From Streptomyces davaonensis JCM 4913 (GTDB taxonomy: Bacteria; Actinomycetota; Actinomycetes; Streptomycetales; Streptomycetaceae), in NCBI RefSeq assembly GCF_000349325.1, contig NC_020504.1, positions 8,164,326-8,228,325 on the forward strand: DNA of 64,000 nucleotides, written 5' to 3'. The notes below the pieces were generated by a model that was not told the origin of the DNA, made no database searches, and saw only the letters and a list, made by a program, of their open reading frames with translations. The position numbers and the translations under genes are program-made. Positions 46,758 through 55,369 of the stretch are shown here, one piece after another; within the stretch, counting starts at the first letter, position 1, and each line of letters starts with the position of its first letter.

Positions 46758-49325
46758 TCACTCGTGCGCGATGGCCGCCAGCACGTTCATCCGGGAGGCG
46801 CGCAGCGCGGGCAGCAGGGCGGCCACGATGCCCACCACCGCCGAGCCGATCACCACCGCGACGATCGTGCCCCACGGGATCGCCAGCGCCGTCATGCCCT
46901 GCAAGGCCAGCACCTGCTGGGTGCACACGCCCCACACCAGGCCGAGCCCGAGCCCGAGCACCGCCCCGAACACGGCGATCACCACCGACTCCAGGCGGAT
47001 CATCCGGCGCAACTGGACCCGGGACAGACCGATCGCCCGCAGCAGCCCGATCTCGCGCGTCCGCTCCACGACCGACAGGGCGAGGGTGTTCACCACCCCG
47101 AGCACCGCGATGACGATGGCGAGCCCGAGCAGCGCGTACACCAGGTACAGCAGCACGGCGATCTGGTCGCGCACGAGCTCCTTGTAGTCCGCGAGGTCCC
47201 GGACCTGCACCTGGGGATACGGGTCGAGCGTCTTCTCCAGGTTCGCGCGCAGCGCGTCGTCGCTCGTGCCGGAGGCCGCGTTGACGTAGACCGCCGACTC
47301 CTGGGCGCCCGGCGCGTACCGCTCCAGCGTGGCCAGGCCGAAGTACATGCCGCCCTGGGTGCCGAATCCGTCGGCGGACTCCATGTCGGTCAGTGCCCCG
47401 ACCGTCAGTTCGGCGGTGCGCCCGCCCTGGAACTCGACGGGGATCGTGCTGCCGACGCGTACCCCGTGGTCGCGGGCGAAGTCCCGGTCCATGGCCATGG
47501 CGCCGTCGGCCAGTGCGGCGGCCGTGTCGCCTTGCGCGTACGTGATGTTGGCGACGTCGTCGAAGCGCGGACCATAGCCCGCGGCGGTCGTCTCGACGCG
47601 GTCGCCGTCCGGGAGCCGCGCCGCGATCGTGGTGAGCTGGGAGCGGACCACCAGGCCGACGCCCTCGGTGTCCTGGATCTTCTCGGTGATCTCCCGTGGG
47701 AACGGCACGAAGTTGGTGTTCTGGACGACGAAGTCGGCGCCCAGTGTCTTGTCGATCTGCTCGTCGAACGACTTGGTCATCGACGCGCTCGCCACCGACA
47801 TCCCGCCGACCAGCGCGAGCCCGACCATCAGGGCCGCCGCGGTGGCCCCCGTGCGCCGCGGGTTGCGCAGGGCGTTGCGCTGGCTCATCCGGCCGACCGA
47901 ACCGAACAGCGCGGGGAAGGCCCCGCCCAGGACCCGGATCACCGGCCGGACCAGGAGGGGCCCGGCGATGACGGTCGCGATGAGCGTCAGCAGCACACCG
48001 AGGCCCAGCAGGGACGCGGACGACGACGTCTTGGAGGCGGTGGCGCAGCCCACGAGCGCCGCCGCGCCGAGCGCCCCGACCACGAGGCCCACGATCGCGC
48101 GCACCCTGAGCGGCTTGCCGACCCCGGCGATCTCGGCGTCCGCGAGCGCCGCCATGGGGGAGACGGTGGCCGCGCGCCGGGCCGGGAGGTAGGCCGCGAC
48201 GAAGGTGACGCCGAGGCCGACGGCGTACGCCGACACGGGCGTCGCCCAGCCGATCACCATGTCCGCGGAACGGATGTTCATGCCGAGCAGGCCCATCAGC
48301 TCTATCAGCCCGATGGCAAGGCCGATCCCGGTGGCAAGGCCCAGCGAGGCACCGACCAGGCCCAGCAGCAGCGCCTCCAGGAGCACCGAGCGCCGCACCT
48401 GGCGCCGGTCGGCGCCGAGCGCCCGCAGCAGGCCCAGCTCGCGGGTGCGCTGGGCGATCAGCATCGAGAAGGTGTTGACGATCAGGAACACCCCGACCAG
48501 CACGGCGACCCCGGCGAAGCCGAGCATCACGTACTTGATGACGTCGAGGAATCCGCCCAGCTGGTCCAGGTCGGACTCGGCCTGCTCGTCGGCCGTGCGG
48601 AAGTCGTAGGTGCCCGCGCCGAGCGCCGCGACCACCCGCTGCTTCAGCTGCGGATCGCTGACGCCCTCCGCGGCGTCCAACGAGATGCTGGTCCCGGCGT
48701 CCGCGTCGCCCAGCAGCCGGGTCTGCGCGGTCGGGGTGTCGAAGAAGAACAGTCCGGCGCCGGGGTTGGTCGTGGTGAACGTGGCGATGCCGACGACCTC
48801 GGCCTTGAACGAGCCGGGCGCGGCGATCACGGTGAGCGTGTCACCGATGGCCACGTCCTTGCTGTCGGCGGTGTCGGCGTCGATCAGCACCTGCTCCGGG
48901 CCCTTTGGGGCGTGACCGGAGGTCAGCTCGACCGGGCTGCGGTCGGTGGGGTTCCAGTTGGTGCCGATGGTGGGGGCGCCGGTGGTCGGGCCGACGGACT
49001 CGTTGTCCTCGTCGGCGACCGTGATGCCCTCCACGTCCACGTCCAGACGCGCCGTCTCGACGCCCTCGACCCGGGCCGCCCGGTTCACCAGCGAGGCCGG
49101 CAGCGTGGGGGTGAAGCCGGACGGCAACGACTCGTCGAGGTTCTCCTTCGGGCTGACCGTGACATCGGCAGCGGTCGAGGCGAAGAGCCGGTCGAAGGTA
49201 CGGCTGACGGTGTCCGAGAAGATCAGGCTGCCCGCGACGAACGCGACCGACAGGAGCACCGCGAGGGCGGAGAGCAGCAGCCGCCCCTTGTGGGCGAGGA
49301 AACTGCGCAGGGTCGCCTTGAGCAC
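46758..49325 (-). CDS. MacB/FtsX-type ABC permease, large two-module form
   Basis: An 855-residue protein with two FtsX modules. An N-terminal membrane helix (LSALAVLLSVAFVAGSLIFS) precedes a long extracellular MacB-type domain. Three helices follow (VMLGFAGVAVLVGVFLIVNT ... LLLGLVGASLGLATGIGLAI), then a second helix/domain set ending LLGLAIVIAVLGVVNTLALS and IGSAVVGIVAALLPALRASR. Such permeases act as mechanotransmission or lipoprotein/peptide export devices rather than classic channels. The ATPase gene lies 4 bp upstream. Confidence 0.9.
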   Translation of the reverse strand: MLKATLRSFLAHKGRLLLSALAVLLSVAFVAGSLIFSDTVSRTFDRLFASTAADVTVSPKENLDESLPSGFTPTLPASLVNRAARVEGVETARLDVDVEGITVADEDNESVGPTTGAPTIGTNWNPTDRSPVELTSGHAPKGPEQVLIDADTADSKDVAIGDTLTVIAAPGSFKAEVVGIATFTTTNPGAGLFFFDTPTAQTRLLGDADAGTSISLDAAEGVSDPQLKQRVVAALGAGTYDFRTADEQAESDLDQLGGFLDVIKYVMLGFAGVAVLVGVFLIVNTFSMLIAQRTRELGLLRALGADRRQVRRSVLLEALLLGLVGASLGLATGIGLAIGLIELMGLLGMNIRSADMVIGWATPVSAYAVGLGVTFVAAYLPARRAATVSPMAALADAEIAGVGKPLRVRAIVGLVVGALGAAALVGCATASKTSSSASLLGLGVLLTLIATVIAGPLLVRPVIRVLGGAFPALFGSVGRMSQRNALRNPRRTGATAAALMVGLALVGGMSVASASMTKSFDEQIDKTLGADFVVQNTNFVPFPREITEKIQDTEGVGLVVRSQLTTIAARLPDGDRVETTAAGYGPRFDDVANITYAQGDTAAALADGAMAMDRDFARDHGVRVGSTIPVEFQGGRTAELTVGALTDMESADGFGTQGGMYFGLATLERYAPGAQESAVYVNAASGTSDDALRANLEKTLDPYPQVQVRDLADYKELVRDQIAVLLYLVYALLGLAIVIAVLGVVNTLALSVVERTREIGLLRAIGLSRVQLRRMIRLESVVIAVFGAVLGLGLGLVWGVCTQQVLALQGMTALAIPWGTIVAVVIGSAVVGIVAALLPALRASRMNVLAAIAHE

Positions 49326-49329
49326 CGGG

Positions 49330-50145
49330 TCAGTCCTCCTCGGGGGCGTCGGCGGCGCCCCGGATCACATCGAAACGCTTCATCCGCTCCAGCACCGCCT
49401 CCGCGGTGGGCCGCGCCATCTCGTCCACGATCCGCCCGTCCCCGAGGAAGATCACCAGGTCGGAGTGGGCGGCGGCGCCCGGGTCGTGGGTGACCATGAC
49501 GACGGTCTGCCCGAGCTGGTCGACGGCGTCCCGGAGAAAGCCGAGCACCTCGAGACCGGCGCGCGAGTCGAGGTTGCCGGTCGGCTCGTCGGCGAAGATC
49601 AGCTCGGGGCGGGAGACGAGGGCGCGGGCGCAGGCCACGCGCTGTTGCTGGCCGCCGGAGAGCTGCGCGGGCCGGTGCCGCAGCCGGTCCCGCAGACCGA
49701 GCGTGTCGATGACCTGGTCCAGCCACTTCTCGTCGGGCTTCTTGCCCGCGATGTCCATGGGCAGGGTGATGTTCTCGGCGGCGTTCAGGGTCGGGATCAG
49801 GTTGAACGACTGGAACATGAACCCGATCCGGTCCCGCCGCAGCCGGGTCAGCTCACGCTCCTTGAGCCCCGTGATCTCGGTGGCGCCGAGCCACACCTGA
49901 CCGGCCGAGACGTTGTCGAGCCCGGCGAGGCAGTGCATCAGCGTGGACTTCCCGGACCCCGAGGGGCCCATGACCGCGGTGAAACGGCCCCGCGCGATGT
50001 CGACGTCCACCGAGTCCAGCGCCAGCACCGCCGTCTCGCCCGAGCCGTACGCCTTGGTCAGACCGCGGGCCCGGGCCGCGATCGCGTCGGCCGGGTCGTG
50101 CACCGGAGCAGGAGTGGACAAGGCGGCCTCCTCGGTCCTGGACAT
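49330..50145 (-). CDS. LolD/MacB-type ABC ATPase
   Basis: A 271-residue ATPase. Walker A is VMGPSGSGKSTLMHCLAGLD, the Q-loop region is GFMFQSFNLIPTLNAAEN, the signature is LSGGQQQRVACARALVS, Walker B is LIFADEPTGNLDS and the H-loop is VVMVTHDP. It pairs with the downstream large FtsX-like permease, four bases away. The partner or substrate is unknown. Confidence 0.92.
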   Translation of the reverse strand: MSRTEEAALSTPAPVHDPADAIAARARGLTKAYGSGETAVLALDSVDVDIARGRFTAVMGPSGSGKSTLMHCLAGLDNVSAGQVWLGATEITGLKERELTRLRRDRIGFMFQSFNLIPTLNAAENITLPMDIAGKKPDEKWLDQVIDTLGLRDRLRHRPAQLSGGQQQRVACARALVSRPELIFADEPTGNLDSRAGLEVLGFLRDAVDQLGQTVVMVTHDPGAAAHSDLVIFLGDGRIVDEMARPTAEAVLERMKRFDVIRGAADAPEED

Positions 50146-50241
50146 CGCGACGTCCTTGCCAGGGCCGAGCGTAATGTGACCCGGCGCACACCGGACATCC
50201 TTCTGCGGTCCGAGTCGGTCTCCACCCCAGGAATGACTCCC

Positions 50242-50277
50242 TTGCCTCTGCTAGCACCTCGGCGCTAGCTTCGTGGT
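50242..50277 (+). promoter_or_regulatory. Leaderless promoter with GCTAGC operator repeats for the RHH/Doc module
   Basis: TTGCCT (50242-50247), an 18-base spacer and TAGCTT (50266-50271) end six bases before the antitoxin ATG, and no Shine-Dalgarno is present. TGCTAGCA (50249-50256) and GCTAGC (50264-50269) are palindromic repeats inside the promoter, as expected for an autorepressing RHH antitoxin. Confidence 0.6.
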
Positions 50278-50505
50278 ATGGCGAAAACCCAGCTGAACGT
50301 CCGCGTCGACGAGGACACCGCCCGCGCGGCCCGCGAACGCGCGATGGCGCGCGGCATGAGCGTCAACCGCTACATCGAGGAACTGGTCCGGCAGGACGCC
50401 GGCGAGGTCGGCCACACCTTCGTGGAGGCCGCCGCCGACTTCATGAAGCAGTACGAGTCCGTCTTCGCCGAGGAGTTCGGCACGGAGCGCGAAGGTCGTC
50501 GCTGA
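50278..50505 (+). CDS. Ribbon-helix-helix antitoxin
   Basis: A 75-residue RHH protein. The N-terminal strand and helices (MAKTQLNVRVDEDTARAARE, then RAMARGMSVNRYIEELVRQD) are the DNA-binding RHH unit. The acidic C-terminus (FMKQYESVFAEEFGTEREGR) is suited to wrap a toxin. It stops three bases before the next gene. The promoter contains paired GCTAGC words over which it could bind. Confidence 0.82.
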   Translation: MAKTQLNVRVDEDTARAARERAMARGMSVNRYIEELVRQDAGEVGHTFVEAAADFMKQYESVFAEEFGTEREGRR

Positions 50506-50508
50506 GCC

Positions 50509-50883
50509 TTGAGCGAAGTGAGAGTCGACCTCGCCTGGCTGCTGATGCTCGCCGAACGGATGACCCCGGGCGACCCCCAGGTCACCGACTGGGGCGCCCT
50601 GGTCGCGGCGGTCGCCCGCCACGACGCCGTGATATTCGACGTGCCCGTCTACGACACCCCGCACGCCCGAGCCGCGGCCCTGCTCCAACTCCTCATCCAT
50701 GTCCCGGCACTGGAGCGCTCCAACGCCCTGTTCGCCTCCGCCGTGGCCTACGCCTACCTGGTCGCCAGCGGCCTGAAGGTCGTCACCTCGCCGGTACAGG
50801 TCCGCGAACTGGCCCGGCTGGTCAAGAGTGGTGAGGCGACCGTGCAGGACATCGCGGGGCGGCTGCGGGAGTGGTGCGAGTGA
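50509..50883 (+). CDS. Doc/Fic-like toxin component with degenerate Fic motif
   Basis: A 124-residue helical protein starting at TTG, three bases after the antitoxin stop. The pattern RVDLAWLLMLAERMTPGDPQ, then HVPALERSNALFASAVAYAY and LVASGLKV, aligns with Doc-type Fic proteins. The catalytic motif HxFx[DE][AG]N[KG]R is not intact: only the Asn aligns, and the His, the acidic residue, the Lys/Gly and the Arg are not in place. Doc phosphorylates EF-Tu, but this protein may act differently or be inactive. Gene order antitoxin-toxin and tight spacing support a toxin-antitoxin pair. Its TGA directly abuts the convergent stop (TGATCA). Confidence 0.65.
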   Translation: MSEVRVDLAWLLMLAERMTPGDPQVTDWGALVAAVARHDAVIFDVPVYDTPHARAAALLQLLIHVPALERSNALFASAVAYAYLVASGLKVVTSPVQVRELARLVKSGEATVQDIAGRLREWCE

Positions 50884-51570
50884 TCAGTCCTCGTCCCTGG
50901 GCCGCCACGCCGTACCCAGCACGCAGTACGAGGTGGGCATCCTCGGCCCCTTCTCCGGCACCAGGATCCGCCGGTAGGGGCCGAGTTCGAAGCCCGCTTC
51001 GCGCAGGGACGCCACCGGCTCCCGGCCGACATGGCAGCCGCCGCAGAGCAGCGGCCACACCGTACGGTCCAGAGCCTGCTGGGTGAGGTGCATCGCGGTC
51101 CCGCCGCCCCGGCCGTGCTCCAGGAACCGCACGACCCCGCCGGGCCGCAGCACCCGCCGGATCTCCGACAGCGCCCGCGGCACGTCCCGGACGCTGCACA
51201 GCACCAGCGAGACCACCACCGCGTCGAACGCCTCGCTCTTGACCGGCAGCGCCTCCGCCGCCCCCGGCACCACATCCACCGGGACCTCGGAGCGCAGGGC
51301 CGCCTCCACGGCCAGTTGCCGCAGCACACGCTCCGGCTCGATCGCGACGACCTCCGAGACAGTGGGCGGATAGTGGGCGAAGTTCAGGCCGTTGCCCGCC
51401 CCGATCTCGATCACGCGGCCGGACAGTCCGGCGAGCATCCGGTCGCGCAGGCCGGCCATGCCCAGATCGGTCTCGGCCTTCACACTGAAGCGGGCGTAGA
51501 AACGGGCGAACAGCGGATGGTGCACGGCATCCCGCGACACCTTGCCGGTGCCGGCGGACCGAAGCGGCAT
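50884..51570 (-). CDS. Class I SAM-dependent methyltransferase
   Basis: A 228-residue enzyme. Motif I is VIEIGAGNGLNF, followed by acidic EVVAIEPE, motif II FDAVVVSLVLCSV and motif III LRPGGVVRFLEHG. The pattern resembles the UbiE/METTL7-type Methyltransf_11 group. The substrate is unknown. The ATG at 51570 has GGGAGG at the proper distance; upstream in-frame starts would add a Pro/Arg-rich stretch without support. It converges directly on the toxin gene. Confidence 0.86.
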   Translation of the reverse strand: MPLRSAGTGKVSRDAVHHPLFARFYARFSVKAETDLGMAGLRDRMLAGLSGRVIEIGAGNGLNFAHYPPTVSEVVAIEPERVLRQLAVEAALRSEVPVDVVPGAAEALPVKSEAFDAVVVSLVLCSVRDVPRALSEIRRVLRPGGVVRFLEHGRGGGTAMHLTQQALDRTVWPLLCGGCHVGREPVASLREAGFELGPYRRILVPEKGPRMPTSYCVLGTAWRPRDED

Positions 51571-51657
51571 GGGAACCTCCCGGGACGGACGGGCCATATC
51601 CCGATTGTCCCCCGGACGCCCGCCGCACACCCCCGCTGTGCGCCCTCGGTGCGCGGC

Positions 51658-52344
51658 TCAGGCGATGAAGTCGCGCACCTGTTCGTAGACGCCGTAGTCG
51701 TTGTTCATGTCGGTGTGCGAGATGCAGCCGACCTCGACGTTGGTCGCCCCGCTGAGGATCGCGGTGGTGTCCGGGGTGAGCGCGTCGTCGCAGTTGGACC
51801 AGTAGCTGGCGTACGAGACGCTGCCGGGGGTCTCGTCACCGGAGTTCAACGAGGTGAGGAAGGAGCTGCCGGTGTACATCTCGGCGCACGAGGTGTACAG
51901 CCAGGAGCACCATCCGGCGGTGGTCGTACCGTGGTTGGTGCCCGCGGTCGAGACGAAGTCGTCGACGTACGTCGTCCCGCTCAGGTTCTTCAGGTAGTAG
52001 CGGGAGCCGAGGGCGCCCATGGAGTGCACGACCAGGTCCACCTTCGCGGCGCCCGTCTGGGTGCGCACGGTGTTGATGTAGGTGGCGAGCTGACGGGCCG
52101 TGGTCGCGTTCGACTGGGACCAGTCGTAGGAGAAGGCGTACAGCTCGGAGGAGGTGTAGCCGTCCGCCTTGAAGTCGGCGATCCAGTCGTCCCAGCTGCT
52201 CGACGAGCTGCTCAGACCGTGTACGAAGACGACCGGGTTGTGGGTCGCGGCCTGGGCGGGTGTGGGGGAAACGGCGAGGGTCAGAAGGAGCGAAGCGGCC
52301 GCGGTCGCGACGGCCGTGGCGATGCGACGCATGGGGCGCTGCAT
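51658..52344 (-). CDS. Secreted lipase (alpha/beta, class 2 / LipA-like)
   Basis: A 228-residue secreted hydrolase. The signal peptide ([20 protein letters not shown], ending near AQAA) is followed by [20 protein letters not shown] (oxyanion), the nucleophile Ser in [15 protein letters not shown], the Asp region in the [10 protein letters not shown] stretch and the His in [14 protein letters not shown]. Cysteines in [10 protein letters not shown] and SNCDD could form disulfides. Its small size matches Bacillus LipA-type enzymes. The first ATG at 52344 is used, with MRRIATAV as an alternative. It is divergent from the LuxR gene. Confidence 0.88.
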   Translation of the reverse strand: MQRPMRRIATAVATAAASLLLTLAVSPTPAQAATHNPVVFVHGLSSSSSSWDDWIADFKADGYTSSELYAFSYDWSQSNATTARQLATYINTVRTQTGAAKVDLVVHSMGALGSRYYLKNLSGTTYVDDFVSTAGTNHGTTTAGWCSWLYTSCAEMYTGSSFLTSLNSGDETPGSVSYASYWSNCDDALTPDTTAILSGATNVEVGCISHTDMNNDYGVYEQVRDFIA

Positions 52345-52461
52345 GGGGGCCTCCTGAGGCGTGTGGGGTTCGCCAGGAGTGTCGGGCCGGGTCTACGCGC
52401 GCCGCATCGGTGAAATCGCCGGTCTTTACTCGTCAATTAACTCGCCAGTAACGTCTTTTGT

Positions 52462-54639
52462 GTGGTGACCCCGGTGAACCCCCAGCCCCTCGACCGCACT
52501 TCGACACCGCAGTTCACAGGCCCCGCACAGCATCCGGCGCGGACCCTGTCCGAGCCGGTGCGGGTGCGCGTGCTGCGTGCCGTATACGGCGATCCGCGCG
52601 CCGCCGCCGAAGCTGCGGGCAGGCTGACGGCGCGGCAGGCGGCGGGGATCGACCCGCTCCCCACGGAACCGGCCGAGCTGGCGCCCGAGTTCCTCCACGC
52701 GCATCGAGCCGAGATCCGCGCCCTGCCCGACGACACCCGGCTGCTGTTGCTGCTGGCCGCGGCCGACCAGTACCCGGTCGCCACCCACGCCTTCCTGCGC
52801 GCCGTCACCGCCGCCCGCCTCGACACCCGCCCGCTGGAGGCGGCGGAGGCGGCCGGAGTGGCGCATGCCGGGGCGCGCGGGGTCGTGTTCCGCGACGCGT
52901 GGACGCGGATCGCCGCCTACGAGACGGGGAGTCCGGCGGACCGGCGGGACGTGCACCGGCTGCTGGCCCGAGTCCTGCACGGCGCCGGGGAGACACCCCG
53001 GCGTTCCTGGCACCGGGGCGCCGGCGCGCTCGGCCCGAGCGGGCGGCTCGCGGCGGAACTCGGGGACGCGGCGCGGACGGCGGAGCAGAGCGGACGCCTC
53101 ACCCTGGCCCGCGCCCTCGCCGAACGCGCCGCCCAACTCTGCCCCGACCCGCCCGAGCAGACCCTGCTGCTCGCCCGCGCCGCCGACCACGCCTGGCAGT
53201 CCGGCGACAGCGACCGCGCCCGGCACCTCACCACCGCCGACCCGGCGCTGACCGGCGTCCTGGCCCTCAGAGCGGGCAACGCGACCGACGCCTTCGATGC
53301 CCTGCTCGGGGAGGCGGGCCGGGAACAGGGCGGCCGCGCGACCCACCTGCTCGCCCGGGCCACCGAAGCCGCCATCTACACCGGCGACCTACGGCGGCTG
53401 AAGGAGGCGGCCCGGGTCGCCGGACGGCTCGGCGTCGAGGTGCCCGGCACCCTGGGCGGCCTGGTCGCGGCCTTCGAAGGGCGGTACGTCGACGCGCGGA
53501 CGCTGCTGGAGGCGGCGGCCGGGAGGTGCGGCCCCGGCGGCGACCCCACGCTCCTGATCCACGCCGGCATCGCCGCCCTGCTCCTCGGCGACCACACCCG
53601 CGCCGCCGGAGCCACCCTGCGCGCCGCCGACTCCGCCCGCGCCCGGGGCACGACCGTCGCCGTGGCACAGGCCATGGAGTTCCGGGCGTACGCCGATTTC
53701 TGGACCGGCCGCCCCCGCGCCGGAGAGGCCGCCGCCACCGACGCCCTGTGGCAGGCCCACACCACCGGCCAGGACAACGGCGCCTGCCATCTCCAGGCCG
53801 CCCTCGCCATGTTCGCGGCGCTCACCGGCGACGCCGAGGTCTGCCGGGAACGCGCCGCCACGGCACGGTCGTACGCCCTCGCCCACGGTCTGGGACTGCC
53901 CGCGGCGCTCGCGCAGTGGGCGCTCGCCTGTCTGGACCTGGGCACCGGGCGGTTCGCCGCGGCGGCGGCCCGGTTGCGCGCGCTCGCCGGGTTCGGCCCG
54001 GGGCACGGTCATCGCGCGGTCCGCCATCTGGCCACCCCGCACTACGTCGAGGCCGCCGCCCGCACCGGGGACACCCGCGTCGCCCGGGTCGCCCACGCCG
54101 ACTACCACCACTGGGCGAGCACCGTGGGCAGCGCCGACGATCTGGCCCTGAGCGCCCGCTGCCGCGCACTGCTCGCGCCCGGCGCCGAGGCCGTGGAGCA
54201 CTACCGCAGCGCGCTGGTCCTGCACGGGCGCGGCACCCGCGACTTCGAACGCGCCCGCACGGAGCTGCTGTTCGGTGGCGCGCTGCGCCGACTGCGCCGC
54301 CGTACGGAGGCCCGCGACCGGCTGCACAGCGCCCTGGAGGCGTTCGAGTCCTTCGGCGCGCCGCACTGCGCGGCCCAGGCCCGAGCCGAACTCCGCGCCC
54401 TCGGCGCCCCCGCCGACCCCGCACCCTCCGACCCCGACGATCCGACCGCCCGGCTCACCGCGCAACAACTCCTGGTCGCCAGAATGGCGGCCGAGGGCGC
54501 CACCAACCGCGAGATCGCCGCCCGCCTGGCCCTGAGCCCCCGCACCATCGACCACCACTTGCGGGGCGTGTTCACCCGGCTCGGCATCCGGTCGCGCATC
54601 GAACTCGTCCGACTGCTGGCCGAGAAGGACCCGGTGTGA
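52462..54639 (+). CDS. Large LuxR-family regulator without N-terminal ATPase
   Basis: A 725-residue protein. The C-terminal LuxR helix-turn-helix is at about residues 663-718 (LTAQQLLVARMAAEGATNRE, then IAARLALSPRTIDHHLRGVF). The middle is an Ala-rich helical TPR-like array. The N-terminus has no Walker A, so this is a truncated relative of the LAL family (MalT-like), lacking the NTPase switch. Target genes are not evident; the divergent secreted lipase across a 117-bp gap is the nearest candidate. The GTG start gives MVTPVNPQPLDR. Downstream, bioD converges on it with a 12-bp gap. Confidence 0.85.
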   Translation: MVTPVNPQPLDRTSTPQFTGPAQHPARTLSEPVRVRVLRAVYGDPRAAAEAAGRLTARQAAGIDPLPTEPAELAPEFLHAHRAEIRALPDDTRLLLLLAAADQYPVATHAFLRAVTAARLDTRPLEAAEAAGVAHAGARGVVFRDAWTRIAAYETGSPADRRDVHRLLARVLHGAGETPRRSWHRGAGALGPSGRLAAELGDAARTAEQSGRLTLARALAERAAQLCPDPPEQTLLLARAADHAWQSGDSDRARHLTTADPALTGVLALRAGNATDAFDALLGEAGREQGGRATHLLARATEAAIYTGDLRRLKEAARVAGRLGVEVPGTLGGLVAAFEGRYVDARTLLEAAAGRCGPGGDPTLLIHAGIAALLLGDHTRAAGATLRAADSARARGTTVAVAQAMEFRAYADFWTGRPRAGEAAATDALWQAHTTGQDNGACHLQAALAMFAALTGDAEVCRERAATARSYALAHGLGLPAALAQWALACLDLGTGRFAAAAARLRALAGFGPGHGHRAVRHLATPHYVEAAARTGDTRVARVAHADYHHWASTVGSADDLALSARCRALLAPGAEAVEHYRSALVLHGRGTRDFERARTELLFGGALRRLRRRTEARDRLHSALEAFESFGAPHCAAQARAELRALGAPADPAPSDPDDPTARLTAQQLLVARMAAEGATNREIAARLALSPRTIDHHLRGVFTRLGIRSRIELVRLLAEKDPV

Positions 54640-54651
54640 GCCCCCCAGAGC

Positions 54652-55368
54652 TCAGAGGGCCACGCGCTCCCGGAACGCCGCAGCGTCCCATGTGCCGCCG
54701 AGCTCCGCGGCCAGCCAACCACCCGCCGCCGTACGGAAGTCAGTCGGTGCCAGCGCCCCCGCACCGGCGGGCAGCGCCCCCAGCAGCGGCGCACCGGACA
54801 CCTTCGGCAGGTCGGCCACATTGCAACGGGACGCCAGATCCGGCGCGTCGGGCCAACTGCCGATCACGACGCCGAGGAAGTCCAGGCGCCGAGCACGCAG
54901 TTCATGGGCCGTCAACTCCGTGGAGTTCAGCGTGCCCAGACCGGCCGGTGCCACCACCACGACCGGTGCCCCCAGCAACTCGGCCGCGTCCGCCAGGGTG
55001 CCGCCCATGTCGTCGAAGCGGACCAGCAGCCCGCCCGCCCCTTCCACCAGTACCAGGTCGTGCTCGGTGGCCAGCTTCGCGGCGGCCTCGGCGATCTCGT
55101 GCGGGCGCACCGGTGGCAGCCCCGCCCGGCGTGCGGCCGTGCCCGGTGCCAACGGCTCGGGGAAGCGGGCGAGTTCGGCCGTCGTCACCGCACCGGCGAG
55201 CCGCGCGCACTCGTCGGCGTCCCCGCGCTCGTCCGGCCGTACGCCGGTCTGCGCGGCCTTGAGCACGGCCACCGTGCGGCCCGCGGCGAGTGCCGTGGCG
55301 GCGACGGCGGCGGTGGTGATCGTCTTGCCGATCTCCGTGCCGGTGCCCGTGATCACCAGAACCGACAT
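54652..55368 (-). CDS. bioD: Dethiobiotin synthetase
   Basis: A 238-residue enzyme. The P-loop is ITGTGTEIGKTITTAAVAAT at the N-terminus, with KAAQTGV (substrate Lys), VLVEGAGGLLVRF and VVVVAPAGLGTLNSTELTAH following. It closes the ureido ring of DAPA with CO2 and ATP to make dethiobiotin. It is the last gene of bioBAD, with a one-base gap after bioA. Confidence 0.94.
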   Translation of the reverse strand: MSVLVITGTGTEIGKTITTAAVAATALAAGRTVAVLKAAQTGVRPDERGDADECARLAGAVTTAELARFPEPLAPGTAARRAGLPPVRPHEIAEAAAKLATEHDLVLVEGAGGLLVRFDDMGGTLADAAELLGAPVVVVAPAGLGTLNSTELTAHELRARRLDFLGVVIGSWPDAPDLASRCNVADLPKVSGAPLLGALPAGAGALAPTDFRTAAGGWLAAELGGTWDAAAFRERVAL

Positions 55369-55369
55369 C

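Noticed and set aside
46704..49493. 929-codon plus-strand frame across the FtsX-type gene
   Set aside because: Composition (His, Gln, Arg, Asp rich) is that of an antisense shadow; the minus-strand ABC permease has clear membrane segments.
52458..55262. 934-codon plus-strand frame overlapping the LuxR gene and bioD
   Set aside because: Arg/Pro-rich shadow frame. The adjacent frame encodes the LuxR protein with a clean helix-turn-helix, and bioD lies antisense to its end.
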